A stretch of 56,841 nucleotides of DNA from a virus. The notes beneath the pieces are model-generated. The model saw only the letters and a program-made list of their open reading frames with translations. It had not been told where the DNA came from and searched no databases. Positions within the stretch are counted from its first letter, which is position 1, and each line of letters begins with the position of its first letter. Location of the stretch: IMG/VR virus record IMGVR_UViG_3300046455_000283, positions 1 through 56,841 of that record; one strand, written 5' to 3'. The translations under genes were made by a program, and so were the position numbers. Shown one piece after another: positions 40,942 through 50,289 of the stretch.

Positions 40942-42480
40942 ATGGCCTCAGACAATGGAGTATTTACTCCTTACAGCACAGTCCTACCCCTAATTGATGA
41001 GATCCCCTCGTGGGTTCCCAATGAGGATGGGCCTAGGATTGAGTCGTACGCGAAGTACGATCAGCTGTACTGGAACTACCCACGAGCGTTTAAGCTTCTC
41101 ACGAGAGGTGACGAGGCTTTACCGATCTACGTGCCGAATCCCAAGCAGATCTGTGACTCAACTGCGCACTTCTTAATGAAGGGTGTACAGATCAGCAGTA
41201 AGCAAACGGCAACGCAGGTTGCTCTGCAGAAGTTCTTGAAGAGGGAGGGATTCTATAGTCTTTTCCACACCAATAAACTCTCGGGGGTAACTCGAGGCGA
41301 CTACATCTTCCACTTGATTGCGGAACCTGGTAAACCTCAGGGTTCTCGGCTATCAGTGAAGAGTGTTGACCCAGCTTCATACTTCCCCATCACGGCAGAC
41401 AATGACCCGGACAAGTTGCTAGGTGTTCGTCTAGTTGAGCAGATCATAATGCCCAACAACGGCGACATCAATGTTCGCATCCAGGATTACTGGTATGTGA
41501 TCGACAAGGCAACGAACCGTCGCCGAGTCATGACCGGAGAGAGTATCTGGAAGACTCTTGATTGGGACAATAGGGATCGAGCTCAGAAAGTTGAAGTGAT
41601 CCGAGCCCCTCGAGTTCTTCCTGAAGGGATCGATCAGATTCCGGTCTTCCACTTCAAGAATGTGGATTGGCAAGGTCAGGACTTTGGATCGTCTGAGCTT
41701 CGAGGTTATGAGCGATTGCTTGCCTCGATTAACCAGAGCGTCACTGATGAGGAACTTGCTCTTGCCCTAGATGGACTGGGTGTCTATGCGACAGATGCCG
41801 CTGGTCCAGTCAACCAAGAAACTGGAGAAGACGAAGAATGGGAGATTAGTCCTGGTCGAGTAGTGGAGCTACCTTCGGGGGCATTCCTTAAGCGAGTCGA
41901 AGGTCTCGGCTCCGTAAAGCCGACACAGGATCATATCAAGTTTCTCACCGATTCTCTGTACGAGTCGAATGGAGCATTTCGGCCAGGAACGATTGATGTC
42001 CAGGTTGCTCAGTCTGGCATCTCTCTTGCAATACGATTCCTGCCCACGCTCGCAAAGACAGAACAACGGGAGTTGTCTGCGCAAGATATCTTGGCTCAGT
42101 TCTTCTGGAACTGGAAGAACTGGCATGGTATCTATGAGAACGAACAACTTCCCGAAGGTGAGATTACGATCGAGCTTGGGGATAAACTCCCTCTCGACCC
42201 TGTCCGCCGGATCAACGAGCTCAACAACATGCTCGACCGCAACGTCATCTCTCGCAAGTACTATCGTGAAGAGATGCAGAAACTTGGTTACGAGTTCCCC
42301 TCTAGTATCGAGGCAGATATTCTTAAGGAACTCGCAGCGATACAGAAGATCAATGCCCCGCCTCCGACCTCGGTCGTTGACGCGACAGGCAAACCAATCC
42401 CGGTGAACCAGAGCAATAACAAGAGTGCCACGAACGAGTCAAAGGGCACTGAGGCTACACCGGCCAAATCTACTAGGTGA
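40942..42480 (+). CDS. Portal protein
   Basis: A 512-residue protein between TerL and scaffold, with AGAGG before ATG. Typical portal features: 'VPNPKQICDSTAHFLMKG' early, a long helical C-terminal half with 'LDRNVISRKYYREEM', and a Lys/Thr-rich disordered end. Forms the dodecameric vertex ring. Confidence 0.85.
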   Translation: MASDNGVFTPYSTVLPLIDEIPSWVPNEDGPRIESYAKYDQLYWNYPRAFKLLTRGDEALPIYVPNPKQICDSTAHFLMKGVQISSKQTATQVALQKFLKREGFYSLFHTNKLSGVTRGDYIFHLIAEPGKPQGSRLSVKSVDPASYFPITADNDPDKLLGVRLVEQIIMPNNGDINVRIQDYWYVIDKATNRRRVMTGESIWKTLDWDNRDRAQKVEVIRAPRVLPEGIDQIPVFHFKNVDWQGQDFGSSELRGYERLLASINQSVTDEELALALDGLGVYATDAAGPVNQETGEDEEWEISPGRVVELPSGAFLKRVEGLGSVKPTQDHIKFLTDSLYESNGAFRPGTIDVQVAQSGISLAIRFLPTLAKTEQRELSAQDILAQFFWNWKNWHGIYENEQLPEGEITIELGDKLPLDPVRRINELNNMLDRNVISRKYYREEMQKLGYEFPSSIEADILKELAAIQKINAPPPTSVVDATGKPIPVNQSNNKSATNESKGTEATPAKSTR

Positions 42481-42528
42481 CCTAGTAGGCAATCGGGCGA
42501 GATGCCCCCAACCCAAAGGAAGCGCGAG

Positions 42529-43176
42529 ATGCGTGAAGTACCCTGGTACCTGCTGTACGAGGTTCTCACTGGATTCGAAGAATCTTCCGACGAAGAAAAC
42601 GAGGAAGAGGGAAACGAAGAAGAGGAGAACGAGGAGTCCAACGAGGAAGAAGAGGGCGAAGAGAAAGAAAAGCCCGACCCTGCCGCAGGACTCAAGTCGG
42701 CACTGCAGGCTGAACGAGCGGACCGGAAGAAGCTGGAGAAAGAAGTAAAGCAGCTTCGGAAGTTGCGGGAGGACGCGGAGAACGCGGACGCCAGCGAAGC
42801 GGAGAAGGCACGCAAGGAAGCTGAGGCGGCGAAGGGTTCGGTAACGGCCCTTTCAGTCAAGCTTCGAACGACGGTCGTCGATAACGAGATCACTCGATTC
42901 GCCGCCCAGATGAAGTTCCGTGACCTTGCCGACGCTCTGTTGTACGTGAACCGCTCCTCGATCGAGGTCGAACAGGACGATGACGATCCTGCCGATATTG
43001 AAGTCAACGAGGCAACCGTTGAAGCAGCGGTGAAGGCTTTGGCCAAGAAGAAGCCATACCTTCTCCAAGCTGATGGGGATGTCGATGAGACTGGCGGGAA
43101 CGTTGGACGACGGGGAAAGAAGGATGACGCGCTTAGCGATGACGCTTTGCGTGCTCGGTACCCAGCTCTCCGGTAA
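42529..43176 (+). CDS. Scaffolding protein
   Basis: A 215-residue protein, very acidic for residues ~18-52 (runs of Glu), then a coiled coil ('AERADRKKLEKEVKQLRKLRED') and a C-terminal domain. This is the usual GP20/DUF4355-like scaffold placed between portal and capsid. ATG chosen for AAAGGA. Confidence 0.8.
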   Translation: MREVPWYLLYEVLTGFEESSDEENEEEGNEEEENEESNEEEEGEEKEKPDPAAGLKSALQAERADRKKLEKEVKQLRKLREDAENADASEAEKARKEAEAAKGSVTALSVKLRTTVVDNEITRFAAQMKFRDLADALLYVNRSSIEVEQDDDDPADIEVNEATVEAAVKALAKKKPYLLQADGDVDETGGNVGRRGKKDDALSDDALRARYPALR

Positions 43177-43209
43177 CGGAGGGTTCTCAACAGGAAGGAT
43201 ACACGAGCT

Positions 43210-43569
43210 ATGGCTCGGATTGATAAGTACAATCCGGTCGGTGGCGGATTTCGCGCTCCGCTCGCTGCTGCCTGGGCTGGTCAGACCACCGCAATTGGTG
43301 TGGGACTGAACAGCTCTGGTCAAGTAGTAGCGGGTATCGGAGCATCCGGCATCGTCGGGGTCCTGTGCAAGCCCGATGCGGCTCCAGCAGGATCCATCGT
43401 TGACATCATGAAGGATGGTGAAATTGTGGAGTTTACCGGCGCAGCCGGGACGGCTTACACAGCCAACACCACGACTGGTGTCATTTCCAATGCCGCCGTC
43501 TCGGCCAGCCAGATCAAGGTTGGTACAACTGTCGAGGCGACGCGCTTAGTGGTGGGGGTGACTCGATGA
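43210..43569 (+). CDS. Capsid decoration/stabilisation-like protein
   Basis: A 119-residue Gly/Ala-rich beta protein with 'AAPAGSIVDIMKDGEIVEF', as in DUF2190-like head decoration proteins. It is just before the capsid gene and overlaps it by 4 nt. Confidence 0.65.
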   Translation: MARIDKYNPVGGGFRAPLAAAWAGQTTAIGVGLNSSGQVVAGIGASGIVGVLCKPDAAPAGSIVDIMKDGEIVEFTGAAGTAYTANTTTGVISNAAVSASQIKVGTTVEATRLVVGVTR

Positions 43570-44780
43570 ATCGACTCGAGACCATGAGCCCCCTGGAGCA
43601 GATGGTTGCTCTGGCTTGGCGACAAGAAGCTGCATCCATCCTTGGCTTCGAGGCTGATGACGGTGTCCTGAACCAAATTCTCGGTTTCGAGAAGGGTTTC
43701 AACCAGGCCGCTGACATCATCTACGAGACCACTGATGGTGCTTCGCTTCAGGATATGTGGCGGGAGTTCAACGCCTCTATCCAGCTCCTCAACAAGGGTC
43801 GGGATCCTCTCATCAACATGCTCACCTACACGGTGACCAAGAACACCGAGAAGGTCCTACAGCCCTCGTCTGAGGACTTCGAAGAGGCATCGGAATACGG
43901 AGAGCCGAAGGGTGTTCGCCTTGGCGTGCCGTTCGTTCTCGGATTCCCGTTCAAGTGGTACGACCTTGCGATTCGGTACACGTGGATGTTCCTCATCGAC
44001 GCGGACGCCGAGCAGGTTCGTGCGCTGAACGCCACTGCTCTCGAAGCATCTCGGAGGTTGGTCTTTGGCCAGGTGATGAAGGCGGTTTTCAACAACGTCA
44101 ACAGCACGGCCAACTTGACCAATGGTACCTCGGTGAACGTCTACAAGTTCTACAACAACGACGGCACGGTTCCGCCGCCGTACAAGGGAACGACGTTCGC
44201 TGGTACCCACCAGCACTACATCACTTCCGGTGCAGCAACGATCGACCCGGGCGACATGGCAGCCCTCGAAGATCACCTGTACCACCACGGCTACCGCCTC
44301 AGCGACGGATACAAGCTGGTCCTTCTGTGCAACCGCCAGGAGAGCCAGGTCATCCGGACGTTCGTTGCGGGAGTCAACAGCTCCTTGTACACCTTCATCC
44401 CGGGTCAGGCAATCGGCGGCGGGGTTTACCTGCCGGCAAACTCGGGCATCGTCGGTCGTCCAGGCGAGTCCGGCCCTGCGGGTCTTCTTGCAGTCGGCAC
44501 CTACGGTCCGTTCGTCATTGTCGAGGAGGATTACATCCCTGCGGGGTATGTCGTCGCCCTTGCTTCCAGTGGCGATCAGAACCTTCGGAACCCGATTGGT
44601 ATCCGAGAGCACCCGAGCCACAAGGGTCTTCAGTTGGTCAAGGGTGCACAACCTGACTACCCGCTGCAGGACAGCTTCTACCGCCAAGGCATGGGCACCG
44701 GTATCCGGCAACGTGGGGCGGGTGTGGTCATGCAGATCACGGCTGCTGGCACGTACACGATCCCGGCTGCTTACGTCTAA
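43566..44780 (+). CDS. Major capsid protein
   Basis: A 404-residue protein following scaffold and decoration genes. Length, composition and 'GIREHPSHKGLQLVKG' late in the sequence fit an HK97-fold capsid protein without a fused scaffold. Codon use is more GC-rich than in the neighbours, as expected for the most expressed virion gene. Confidence 0.85.
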   Translation: MNRLETMSPLEQMVALAWRQEAASILGFEADDGVLNQILGFEKGFNQAADIIYETTDGASLQDMWREFNASIQLLNKGRDPLINMLTYTVTKNTEKVLQPSSEDFEEASEYGEPKGVRLGVPFVLGFPFKWYDLAIRYTWMFLIDADAEQVRALNATALEASRRLVFGQVMKAVFNNVNSTANLTNGTSVNVYKFYNNDGTVPPPYKGTTFAGTHQHYITSGAATIDPGDMAALEDHLYHHGYRLSDGYKLVLLCNRQESQVIRTFVAGVNSSLYTFIPGQAIGGGVYLPANSGIVGRPGESGPAGLLAVGTYGPFVIVEEDYIPAGYVVALASSGDQNLRNPIGIREHPSHKGLQLVKGAQPDYPLQDSFYRQGMGTGIRQRGAGVVMQITAAGTYTIPAAYV

Positions 44781-44861
44781 GCCGGCATGATCTGGGTAAG
44801 GTAGTCGGTTGGAGAGCCTCGATCCTCCCCAGCCGGCTACCGCCCAGGAAGGAGCATTCCC

Positions 44862-45206
44862 TTGGCAAGTTACACCCCAGAGGCATCCGCTGTCTCCGGC
44901 TTGGTCGCAACATACCATGCTGCAGCAGCTACGGACATCCTCCAACAGAACGATGGACGCGTTGTGCTCATCGTTAAGAACACAGGCGGTGCATCTTCCG
45001 TCCTGACCATTGATGACCCGAACTCCGGCACTCCTCCGTCAGCAATTCAGTTCAACCCAGACGTAGCGGTGACAATCCCAGCAACAACGGGTGAACGGAT
45101 CATCGGACCATTCCCGCCGAGTCGATTTAACGATGCCACTGGCAACGTGAACCTCGCATTCTCGGCAACGACCGGCGTTACCTGGGCGGCTGTTCGACTC
45201 CCGTAG
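44862..45206 (+). CDS. Head-associated beta-rich protein
   Basis: A 114-residue protein with a TTG start and AAGGAG upstream. Immunoglobulin-like beta pattern ('RVVLIVKNTGGASSVLTID'). Position after the capsid gene suggests a head decoration protein. Confidence 0.55.
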   Translation: MASYTPEASAVSGLVATYHAAAATDILQQNDGRVVLIVKNTGGASSVLTIDDPNSGTPPSAIQFNPDVAVTIPATTGERIIGPFPPSRFNDATGNVNLAFSATTGVTWAAVRLP

Positions 45207-45243
45207 TCGGACATCCACACCAACGCCAAGAAGGAGTTGATCA

Positions 45244-45720
45244 GTGAGTCGAGAAATTGATCTCACAAAGAAAAGCTTCTCTGACGACGAGCTGGTGTAC
45301 CTCGCTCAGCGTGACGCGCTGCCCGAGCACATCGTCAGGGAGTTGGGTCCTGAGGGCGTAGCTGCTCTCATGCCCAATTCCGGAGAAGAGCGGATTCTGA
45401 ACCTCACCGGTGACATGGCCCCAGATGGGAACATCACCCAAGAGGAGTACGAAGCTGTTCTTGCTCGTCGTGCGAAGAAGGAAGCCAAGGATGATGAGGA
45501 GCGGCGCAAGAAGCTCCCTCAGCCTCAGGCCGTCGTCGGTGAGTACGGCGAAGGCTGGACTAACGAGACTCGGCGTACAGAACTCGAGAAGCGAGGACTG
45601 GAAACCGATGGCAACAAGGAAGAGCTCATTGCTCGGTTGCAGCAAGATGACCGGGATGATGGGGCAGTCGACGAGGAAGACCTCGAAGACGACACCGAAG
45701 ATGAGGACGAGGTTAGCTGA
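45244..45720 (+). CDS. SAP-domain virion protein
   Basis: A 158-residue, strongly acidic protein from a GTG start. Residues ~104-136 ('TRRTELEKRGLETDGNKEELIARL') match a SAP helix-turn-helix, a DNA-binding motif common in chromatin proteins. In the connector region it may touch packaged DNA or the portal. Confidence 0.65.
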   Translation: MSREIDLTKKSFSDDELVYLAQRDALPEHIVRELGPEGVAALMPNSGEERILNLTGDMAPDGNITQEEYEAVLARRAKKEAKDDEERRKKLPQPQAVVGEYGEGWTNETRRTELEKRGLETDGNKEELIARLQQDDRDDGAVDEEDLEDDTEDEDEVS

Positions 45721-46064
45721 TGGCTACTGCCGCACAAAGGACAGAGATTCGTCTCAAGCTTGGCGAGCCCATTCCCGAGGGCGGCACAGACTCAGACACC
45801 TTGTTCTCTGACGTGCAAGTTGACAACCTTGTCGATAAGCACGGTTCGGTGGACGAAGCTCTGGGGGAGGGATGGCAGATCAAGGCTGGACTCCTGGCTG
45901 GTCTTGTGGACGTTGCAGAGGGCGGCTCCAAGCGTAACCTGTCATCCCTCCACCAGAACGCACTACGCATGGCTGAAGTCTATGGCTTTACCGAAGCAAC
46001 CGCTCCGGGTGGTCAAGGCCATGTGAGAATTCGCCCACTCCATCGGACGGGATTCCAAGGATGA
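45720..46064 (+). CDS. Head-tail adaptor
   Basis: A 114-residue helical protein with the size and place of the gp15/gp6-type adaptor that docks on the portal. One-base overlap with the SAP gene. Confidence 0.65.
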   Translation: MATAAQRTEIRLKLGEPIPEGGTDSDTLFSDVQVDNLVDKHGSVDEALGEGWQIKAGLLAGLVDVAEGGSKRNLSSLHQNALRMAEVYGFTEATAPGGQGHVRIRPLHRTGFQG

Positions 46065-46435
46065 CCTCGATGGCTGAGCAAGTCATGCAGCGCAGAACTA
46101 CGCGAGCGTTTATTGCCGCAGACCCTACGGACATCCTATTGCTCCGTCAGGCTTTGGTAAAGAACGAACGTGGGGGTTTCAGTCCGACCGGAGAACCAAC
46201 TGAGATTCCAGCACGAGTTCACCTCAGCAAGTCTGGTCCTACCGGAGGTGAGGATCGCCTGACCGACTCAGGGCGTGAAATCTTCCTTAAGGACTTGCTA
46301 GTAGGACTCCATGACCTTGACATTGAAACTGATGATTACTTCGAGGCTGGTGGAGTAACCTACCAAGTGGGCTATGTATCACCCGACCGAAACTACGAGA
46401 CAAGAGCAACCCTGTTCTTGCGAGAAGGGGGCTAG
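46061..46435 (+). CDS. Head-tail stopper-like protein
   Basis: A 124-residue beta-rich protein ('DYFEAGGVTYQVGYVSPDR') typical of the stopper that closes the head. ATGA overlap with the adaptor. Confidence 0.65.
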   Translation: MTSMAEQVMQRRTTRAFIAADPTDILLLRQALVKNERGGFSPTGEPTEIPARVHLSKSGPTGGEDRLTDSGREIFLKDLLVGLHDLDIETDDYFEAGGVTYQVGYVSPDRNYETRATLFLREGG

Positions 46436-47446
46436 ATGAAGATTCGACCCTGGCTAGGTGTGGTAGCGTTATTTGCCTGCGCTCCTGGCTATGCTCATAT
46501 CTACTCTCCATCGGATGGAGGTGACAACTTCGTCACGGTATCGGCAGGGGTCCATCCTCTTAACGAAACCTCTACCGTCAATACCCCACACCAGACCCAG
46601 AATTATATCGGCGCTACATGGACCGACTCCAGGGCAGGAGGCGCTGATGGGAGTAGTCGCTTTGCGCTACGAATTCGAGGCACTGGTGACCTTGGCGGTA
46701 TGTACGGCGGTACGATCACCTATGCAGACAACTCAACCAACTGGGACGACTGGCACTATCGGTCGGGCTTGAAGGTCGAGAAGAACAACTTCGTAGCAGA
46801 TCGGCTTACCGTAAGGAATGAGGGTGATGCCGTTAAGGTGGGCGTTAACGGTTCTCAAGGGGGATCGAACTTTAGACTGAGTCGATCCCTTATCGACGGC
46901 ACTCACGACGATTGCTTCCAGAACGATGAAGGGCTTGGTGGGATCGTTCTCCAGCAAGACTTCTTCAGTAGTTGCTATAGCGGAATCTCTGCTCGTCCAA
47001 GTTCGTCGATCAATGCCAGCAACAAGCTAATGATCATTGACTCCAGTATCATCAACACTGAGGTCAAGGATTCTTGCTACAAGCCATCGAAGTATGGATG
47101 TCCCAATCATGCCGGGTTCTTGAAGTGGGATGAATCCAGCAATGGCTTGAAGCTGGTTTTGTGGAACAACACCTTCGCAACTTCTTCGTATCCAGAGATT
47201 GGGTCGATGGAGATGAACGCACCGATTGCTACGATCGGCAATGGCAGAACTGACAATTGTCATGGGAATGTCATTGATTGGTTGGGTGCTCCCTCAGGAC
47301 CGGAGTTTGAAGATGCGTTTGCAGATTTCCTTACCTGGCTTCCCCGTTGCCCAGACACCATCTTCAACGCAGGAACTGCGGCGACTGCGCATTACCTCGT
47401 TACGGTCATCCTCTGGAACCAGGCACACGCTGCAGATCTGGGGTGA
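46436..47446 (+). CDS. Secreted parallel beta-helix protein inside the connector module
   Basis: A 336-residue protein with a clear signal peptide ('MKIRPWLGVVALFACAPGYA', cleavage near residue 20) followed by repeated short strands ('NNFVADRLTVRNEGDAVKV', 'NKLMIIDSSIINTE') of a right-handed beta-helix, as in pectate lyases. Six or more Cys suit an exported protein. It interrupts the usual order stopper, gp10-like, tail terminator. Probably a moron acting outside the host cell rather than a connector. Confidence 0.7.
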   Translation: MKIRPWLGVVALFACAPGYAHIYSPSDGGDNFVTVSAGVHPLNETSTVNTPHQTQNYIGATWTDSRAGGADGSSRFALRIRGTGDLGGMYGGTITYADNSTNWDDWHYRSGLKVEKNNFVADRLTVRNEGDAVKVGVNGSQGGSNFRLSRSLIDGTHDDCFQNDEGLGGIVLQQDFFSSCYSGISARPSSSINASNKLMIIDSSIINTEVKDSCYKPSKYGCPNHAGFLKWDESSNGLKLVLWNNTFATSSYPEIGSMEMNAPIATIGNGRTDNCHGNVIDWLGAPSGPEFEDAFADFLTWLPRCPDTIFNAGTAATAHYLVTVILWNQAHAADLG

Positions 47447-47452
47447 GGCATA

Positions 47453-47839
47453 ATGGCGAGGAAGGGTAGTGGGGGAGTCAAGTTCTATTATGACTCTCTC
47501 ACTCCCAACCTTCGCCTCTTTGCTCTTCGCTTCGAAGGCTACATGGTTGTTGAGATGCGTAAGTGGGCAGCGATCATCGAGGAATACGCTCAGTCCCACG
47601 CACCTTGGAAGAACAGAACTGGTGATGCTCGACGCGGTCTCAGAGGAGAAGGCCATGCACGAGGGTTCTATCACTACATCGATCTTTCCCATACCGTTGA
47701 TTATGGGCTTTGGCTAGAGGTTCGTTGGAATGGTAAGTATGCCATTATCGAACCGACCATCCGTCGCCTGGGCCCAGCGGTTATGGCAGACCTCAGTATC
47801 CGTGGAGGAATCAGTGGCCCAGCCGCAGCTATTGCGTGA
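47453..47839 (+). CDS. HK97 gp10-like head-tail connector
   Basis: A 128-residue protein with 'SHAPWKNRTGDARRGL' and 'VDYGLWLEVRWNGKYAIIEP', a pattern of the gp10 family. It lies just before the tail terminator. Confidence 0.75.
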   Translation: MARKGSGGVKFYYDSLTPNLRLFALRFEGYMVVEMRKWAAIIEEYAQSHAPWKNRTGDARRGLRGEGHARGFYHYIDLSHTVDYGLWLEVRWNGKYAIIEPTIRRLGPAVMADLSIRGGISGPAAAIA

Positions 47840-48215
47840 GCGAATCTACACCGCTCTATGGACAGACGGGGATTGGCCCAACCTGGTGCCCGGTGAACTT
47901 TGGCAATACTCTTCGTTCGATCAAGTTCCAGAGACCAAGCCCTTCGCTGTCATAAGGTGGGACTTTGGTCAATCCGGTATTGTCCATCGGGGGATTGGCT
48001 CAACCAAAGCCTTCTCCATCTGGGCACATGACATTCCAGGTGACTATGTTCGTATCGACCAGATCTTGGATCGAGCTCAGCAGATTCTAGAAGCACTGCT
48101 GAACGAAGATGATTTCCTGGAATGCAGGAGATTAGATACTTCTCCTGATCTTGAAGACCCAGAGATGGGAACCATCCTTCGCTACAGCCGATTCGGTGTA
48201 GTGACTACAAGCTGA
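47814..48215 (+). CDS. Tail terminator-like protein
   Basis: A 133-residue protein; GTG start chosen for GGAGG 5 nt upstream. Alternating strands and a helix ('RIDQILDRAQQILEALL') fit the gpU-type ring that ends tail growth. Confidence 0.6.
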   Translation: MAQPQLLRERIYTALWTDGDWPNLVPGELWQYSSFDQVPETKPFAVIRWDFGQSGIVHRGIGSTKAFSIWAHDIPGDYVRIDQILDRAQQILEALLNEDDFLECRRLDTSPDLEDPEMGTILRYSRFGVVTTS

Positions 48216-48223
48216 GGAGAATA

Positions 48224-48754
48224 ATGGCAAAGGCAAAAGCTGCAGAAGAAGCGGTTGAAGAAGCTCCAGTCGCTACCACACTCATTTGGTGTGGCCCGGG
48301 TGATCGAATTGTCGATGTCAAGGATCTATTCCCAGATGCTGCTACCGAGGGAGTACCCGAGGATGCCGAAGATGAAGACGGTGTGAGTACCGTCCTTACC
48401 TGGGAGTACTCCAATGGCTGGATGATCGACGATCTCAACACTGAGATCTCTCGTCGCTTGCAGATGAGCGATGGACTCCTTCGTCCACCTTCCGAAGATC
48501 AAGAAGCGGCAGCTGTCGAAGTTCGCAAGCAGGCTGAGGCAGAAGCTCTGGCCCTTGCCGAGGCTGAAAAGGCCGCAGAGCAAGTTCGCAGTTCGGCGTA
48601 TGACGCGCATGATGCATCCGATTCATCGTCAGGAAGCGATACGGAAGGCGCCCCTGCGACGGAAACTGATTCACCGGTTATTCCCGATGCAGGCGAAACC
48701 ATCGCCGTAGGGACCGACACGGAGTCAGGCGACCCCGAAGCGTTGCCGAACTAA
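48224..48754 (+). CDS. Hypothetical virion protein with acidic tail
   Basis: A 176-residue protein: folded N-terminal ~85 residues, then an Ala/Glu helix and a Ser/Asp/Glu-rich disordered end. Common between terminator and major tail genes; role unknown. Confidence 0.5.
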   Translation: MAKAKAAEEAVEEAPVATTLIWCGPGDRIVDVKDLFPDAATEGVPEDAEDEDGVSTVLTWEYSNGWMIDDLNTEISRRLQMSDGLLRPPSEDQEAAAVEVRKQAEAEALALAEAEKAAEQVRSSAYDAHDASDSSSGSDTEGAPATETDSPVIPDAGETIAVGTDTESGDPEALPN

Positions 48755-48772
48755 GGCTCGGGGGGTTATAAG

Positions 48773-49000
48773 ATGGAGCTTCGCTGTGAGGCAAAGTTGC
48801 ACGGAATCGTCGAGGATGGACTAGGCATGCTCGAGGTTAAGTGCGATAGTCGCTTCTGCGGCCACCGGCCTGGTGTGGTAGTGCTTCATCGGTTCAACTT
48901 GCAAACAGGGGAAATTACAACGCATCGTTTCCTCAGTCCACCAATAGCAAAGGAGCAAGATGGCTCTTGCGACGAACGCGCTACCATACGGTCTCCGTGA
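48773..49000 (+). CDS. Com-like zinc-finger protein
   Basis: A 75-residue protein: 'LRCEAKLHG' and 'VKCDSRFCG' form one zinc finger like Mu Com, followed by 'GVVVLHRFNLQTGEITTHRF'. Actinophages often carry such a gene just before the major tail gene. It overlaps that gene by 41 nt and might regulate its translation. Confidence 0.65.
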   Translation: MELRCEAKLHGIVEDGLGMLEVKCDSRFCGHRPGVVVLHRFNLQTGEITTHRFLSPPIAKEQDGSCDERATIRSP

Positions 49001-49493
49001 CGTACGGTTAACGCCGATCGACGCTGCGGGTACACTTGGCACTCCCGTTGACCTCCCTGCTGCTCGGGTGTTCAGTTTCAGTGAAGCTGAAGACTTCGAG
49101 ACGCTTCGAGGCGATGATGGTGTCGTAGCGATCCGTGGTAAGGGTGCCACCGTTAGCTGGAACTTGGAATCAGGCGGAGTCTCTATGGCTGCCTGGCAGG
49201 TTCTCAGTGGTGGTGCTCTCACAACGACCGGCACGACGCCGAACCAAATCCGGAGGTACCGGAAGTTGGGAACGGATACCAAGCCTTACTTCAAGGCAGA
49301 GGGTCAGTCCTTCTCGGACTCTGGCGGTGATGTGCACGGGGTGCTCTACAAGGCCCGGGCATCTGACACGCTGGAAGGCGAGTTCTCGGACGGTACTTTC
49401 TTCCTGACGAAGGCAGGCGGTACTGGTATTCCCGACCTGAACAACATCCTGTACGACTTCGTACAGAACGAGACGGCGACTACAATTCCGTAG
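48960..49493 (+). CDS. Major tail protein
   Basis: A 177-residue beta-sandwich protein, AAAGGAG before ATG, followed by the tail chaperones. 'GKGATVSWNLESGGVSMAAW' and 'RYRKLGTDTKPYFKAEGQS' fit tube proteins of actinophage siphoviruses. Confidence 0.8.
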   Translation: MALATNALPYGLRDVRLTPIDAAGTLGTPVDLPAARVFSFSEAEDFETLRGDDGVVAIRGKGATVSWNLESGGVSMAAWQVLSGGALTTTGTTPNQIRRYRKLGTDTKPYFKAEGQSFSDSGGDVHGVLYKARASDTLEGEFSDGTFFLTKAGGTGIPDLNNILYDFVQNETATTIP

Positions 49494-49538
49494 CCGGCGA
49501 TCAAAGAGATCCCAGGATCCCAGGGAGGACATGATCTC

Positions 49539-50063
49539 ATGCCTAAGGCAGCAGCACAGAAAAAGAATACCGCTAGCACTCCAGTAACAAGCCCAACACA
49601 GTGGAAGAAAAAGTCTTCCAAGCAAAGTGTACCTCTCGACGTCCCTTCGGGGAATACGGCATTGGTGCGGGCCCCCGGCGCTGAAGAGTTCATTCAGATG
49701 GGCATGGTCCCCAACTCGCTACTCGGGATTATCCAGACGGCTGCCCAAAAGGGCGAGGCCCCTGCAGAACGAGAACTGCAGGACATCATGGAAGACCCGG
49801 AAAAACTCAAGGACATGTTCAAGTTCGTCGATGCCGTTACCATCTACTGCTGTGTTGATCCGGTAGTCCATCCCACACCAGGTGCAGATGACGAGTACGA
49901 CAAGGATCTTCTGTACGTGAACGAGGTCGATCTGGAGGATAAGATGTTCATCCTCCAATACGCGATGGGAGGTACTCGGGACCTCGAGACCTTTCGTAAG
50001 CAACAAGATGAACGTGTGGACCTTATATCTTCACGCGAAGACGTGGGGAGTGCGGCCCAGTAG
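49539..50063 (+). CDS. Tail assembly chaperone (upstream frame)
   Basis: A 174-residue protein ending in the zero frame shortly after the second chaperone frame opens. This is the gpG-like partner; it chaperones the tape measure during tail assembly. Confidence 0.75.
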   Translation: MPKAAAQKKNTASTPVTSPTQWKKKSSKQSVPLDVPSGNTALVRAPGAEEFIQMGMVPNSLLGIIQTAAQKGEAPAERELQDIMEDPEKLKDMFKFVDAVTIYCCVDPVVHPTPGADDEYDKDLLYVNEVDLEDKMFILQYAMGGTRDLETFRKQQDERVDLISSREDVGSAAQ

Positions 50064-50280
50064 CTTGGTCAATATTACCGACAGCTATGCTGCGTACTGC
50101 CTCGACGAAGCAGTTGCAGTGTTCGGTAATACCCTCTCAGCTGAACTTGACTCAGTGGAGGGAAAGAATGCATCGGAAATGGAGCTCAAGAGGAAGCGTA
50201 TCCTCGAAGATGCTCTAAGGGATCCGGACGAGGCGGCCCCAGTAACAGGTAGGTATCGTGACCCAATGGACCTGTTCTAG
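50008..50280 (+). CDS. Tail assembly chaperone extension (downstream frame)
   Basis: The frame is open from 49867 and holds 'GVRPSSLVNITDSYAAYCLDEAV', the typical gpT-like segment. Relative to the first gene it is +1 (or -2), not -1, so it is most likely made as a frameshift fusion. The ATG at 50008 has no ribosome site. I could not pin the slippery site. Confidence 0.7.
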   Translation: MNVWTLYLHAKTWGVRPSSLVNITDSYAAYCLDEAVAVFGNTLSAELDSVEGKNASEMELKRKRILEDALRDPDEAAPVTGRYRDPMDLF

Positions 50281-50289
50281 GAGTACTCC

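Noticed and set aside
43857-44945. Open frame of 362 codons opposite the capsid gene
   Set aside because: Product of the GC-rich codon bias of the capsid gene; composition is Arg/Val-rich shadow sequence.
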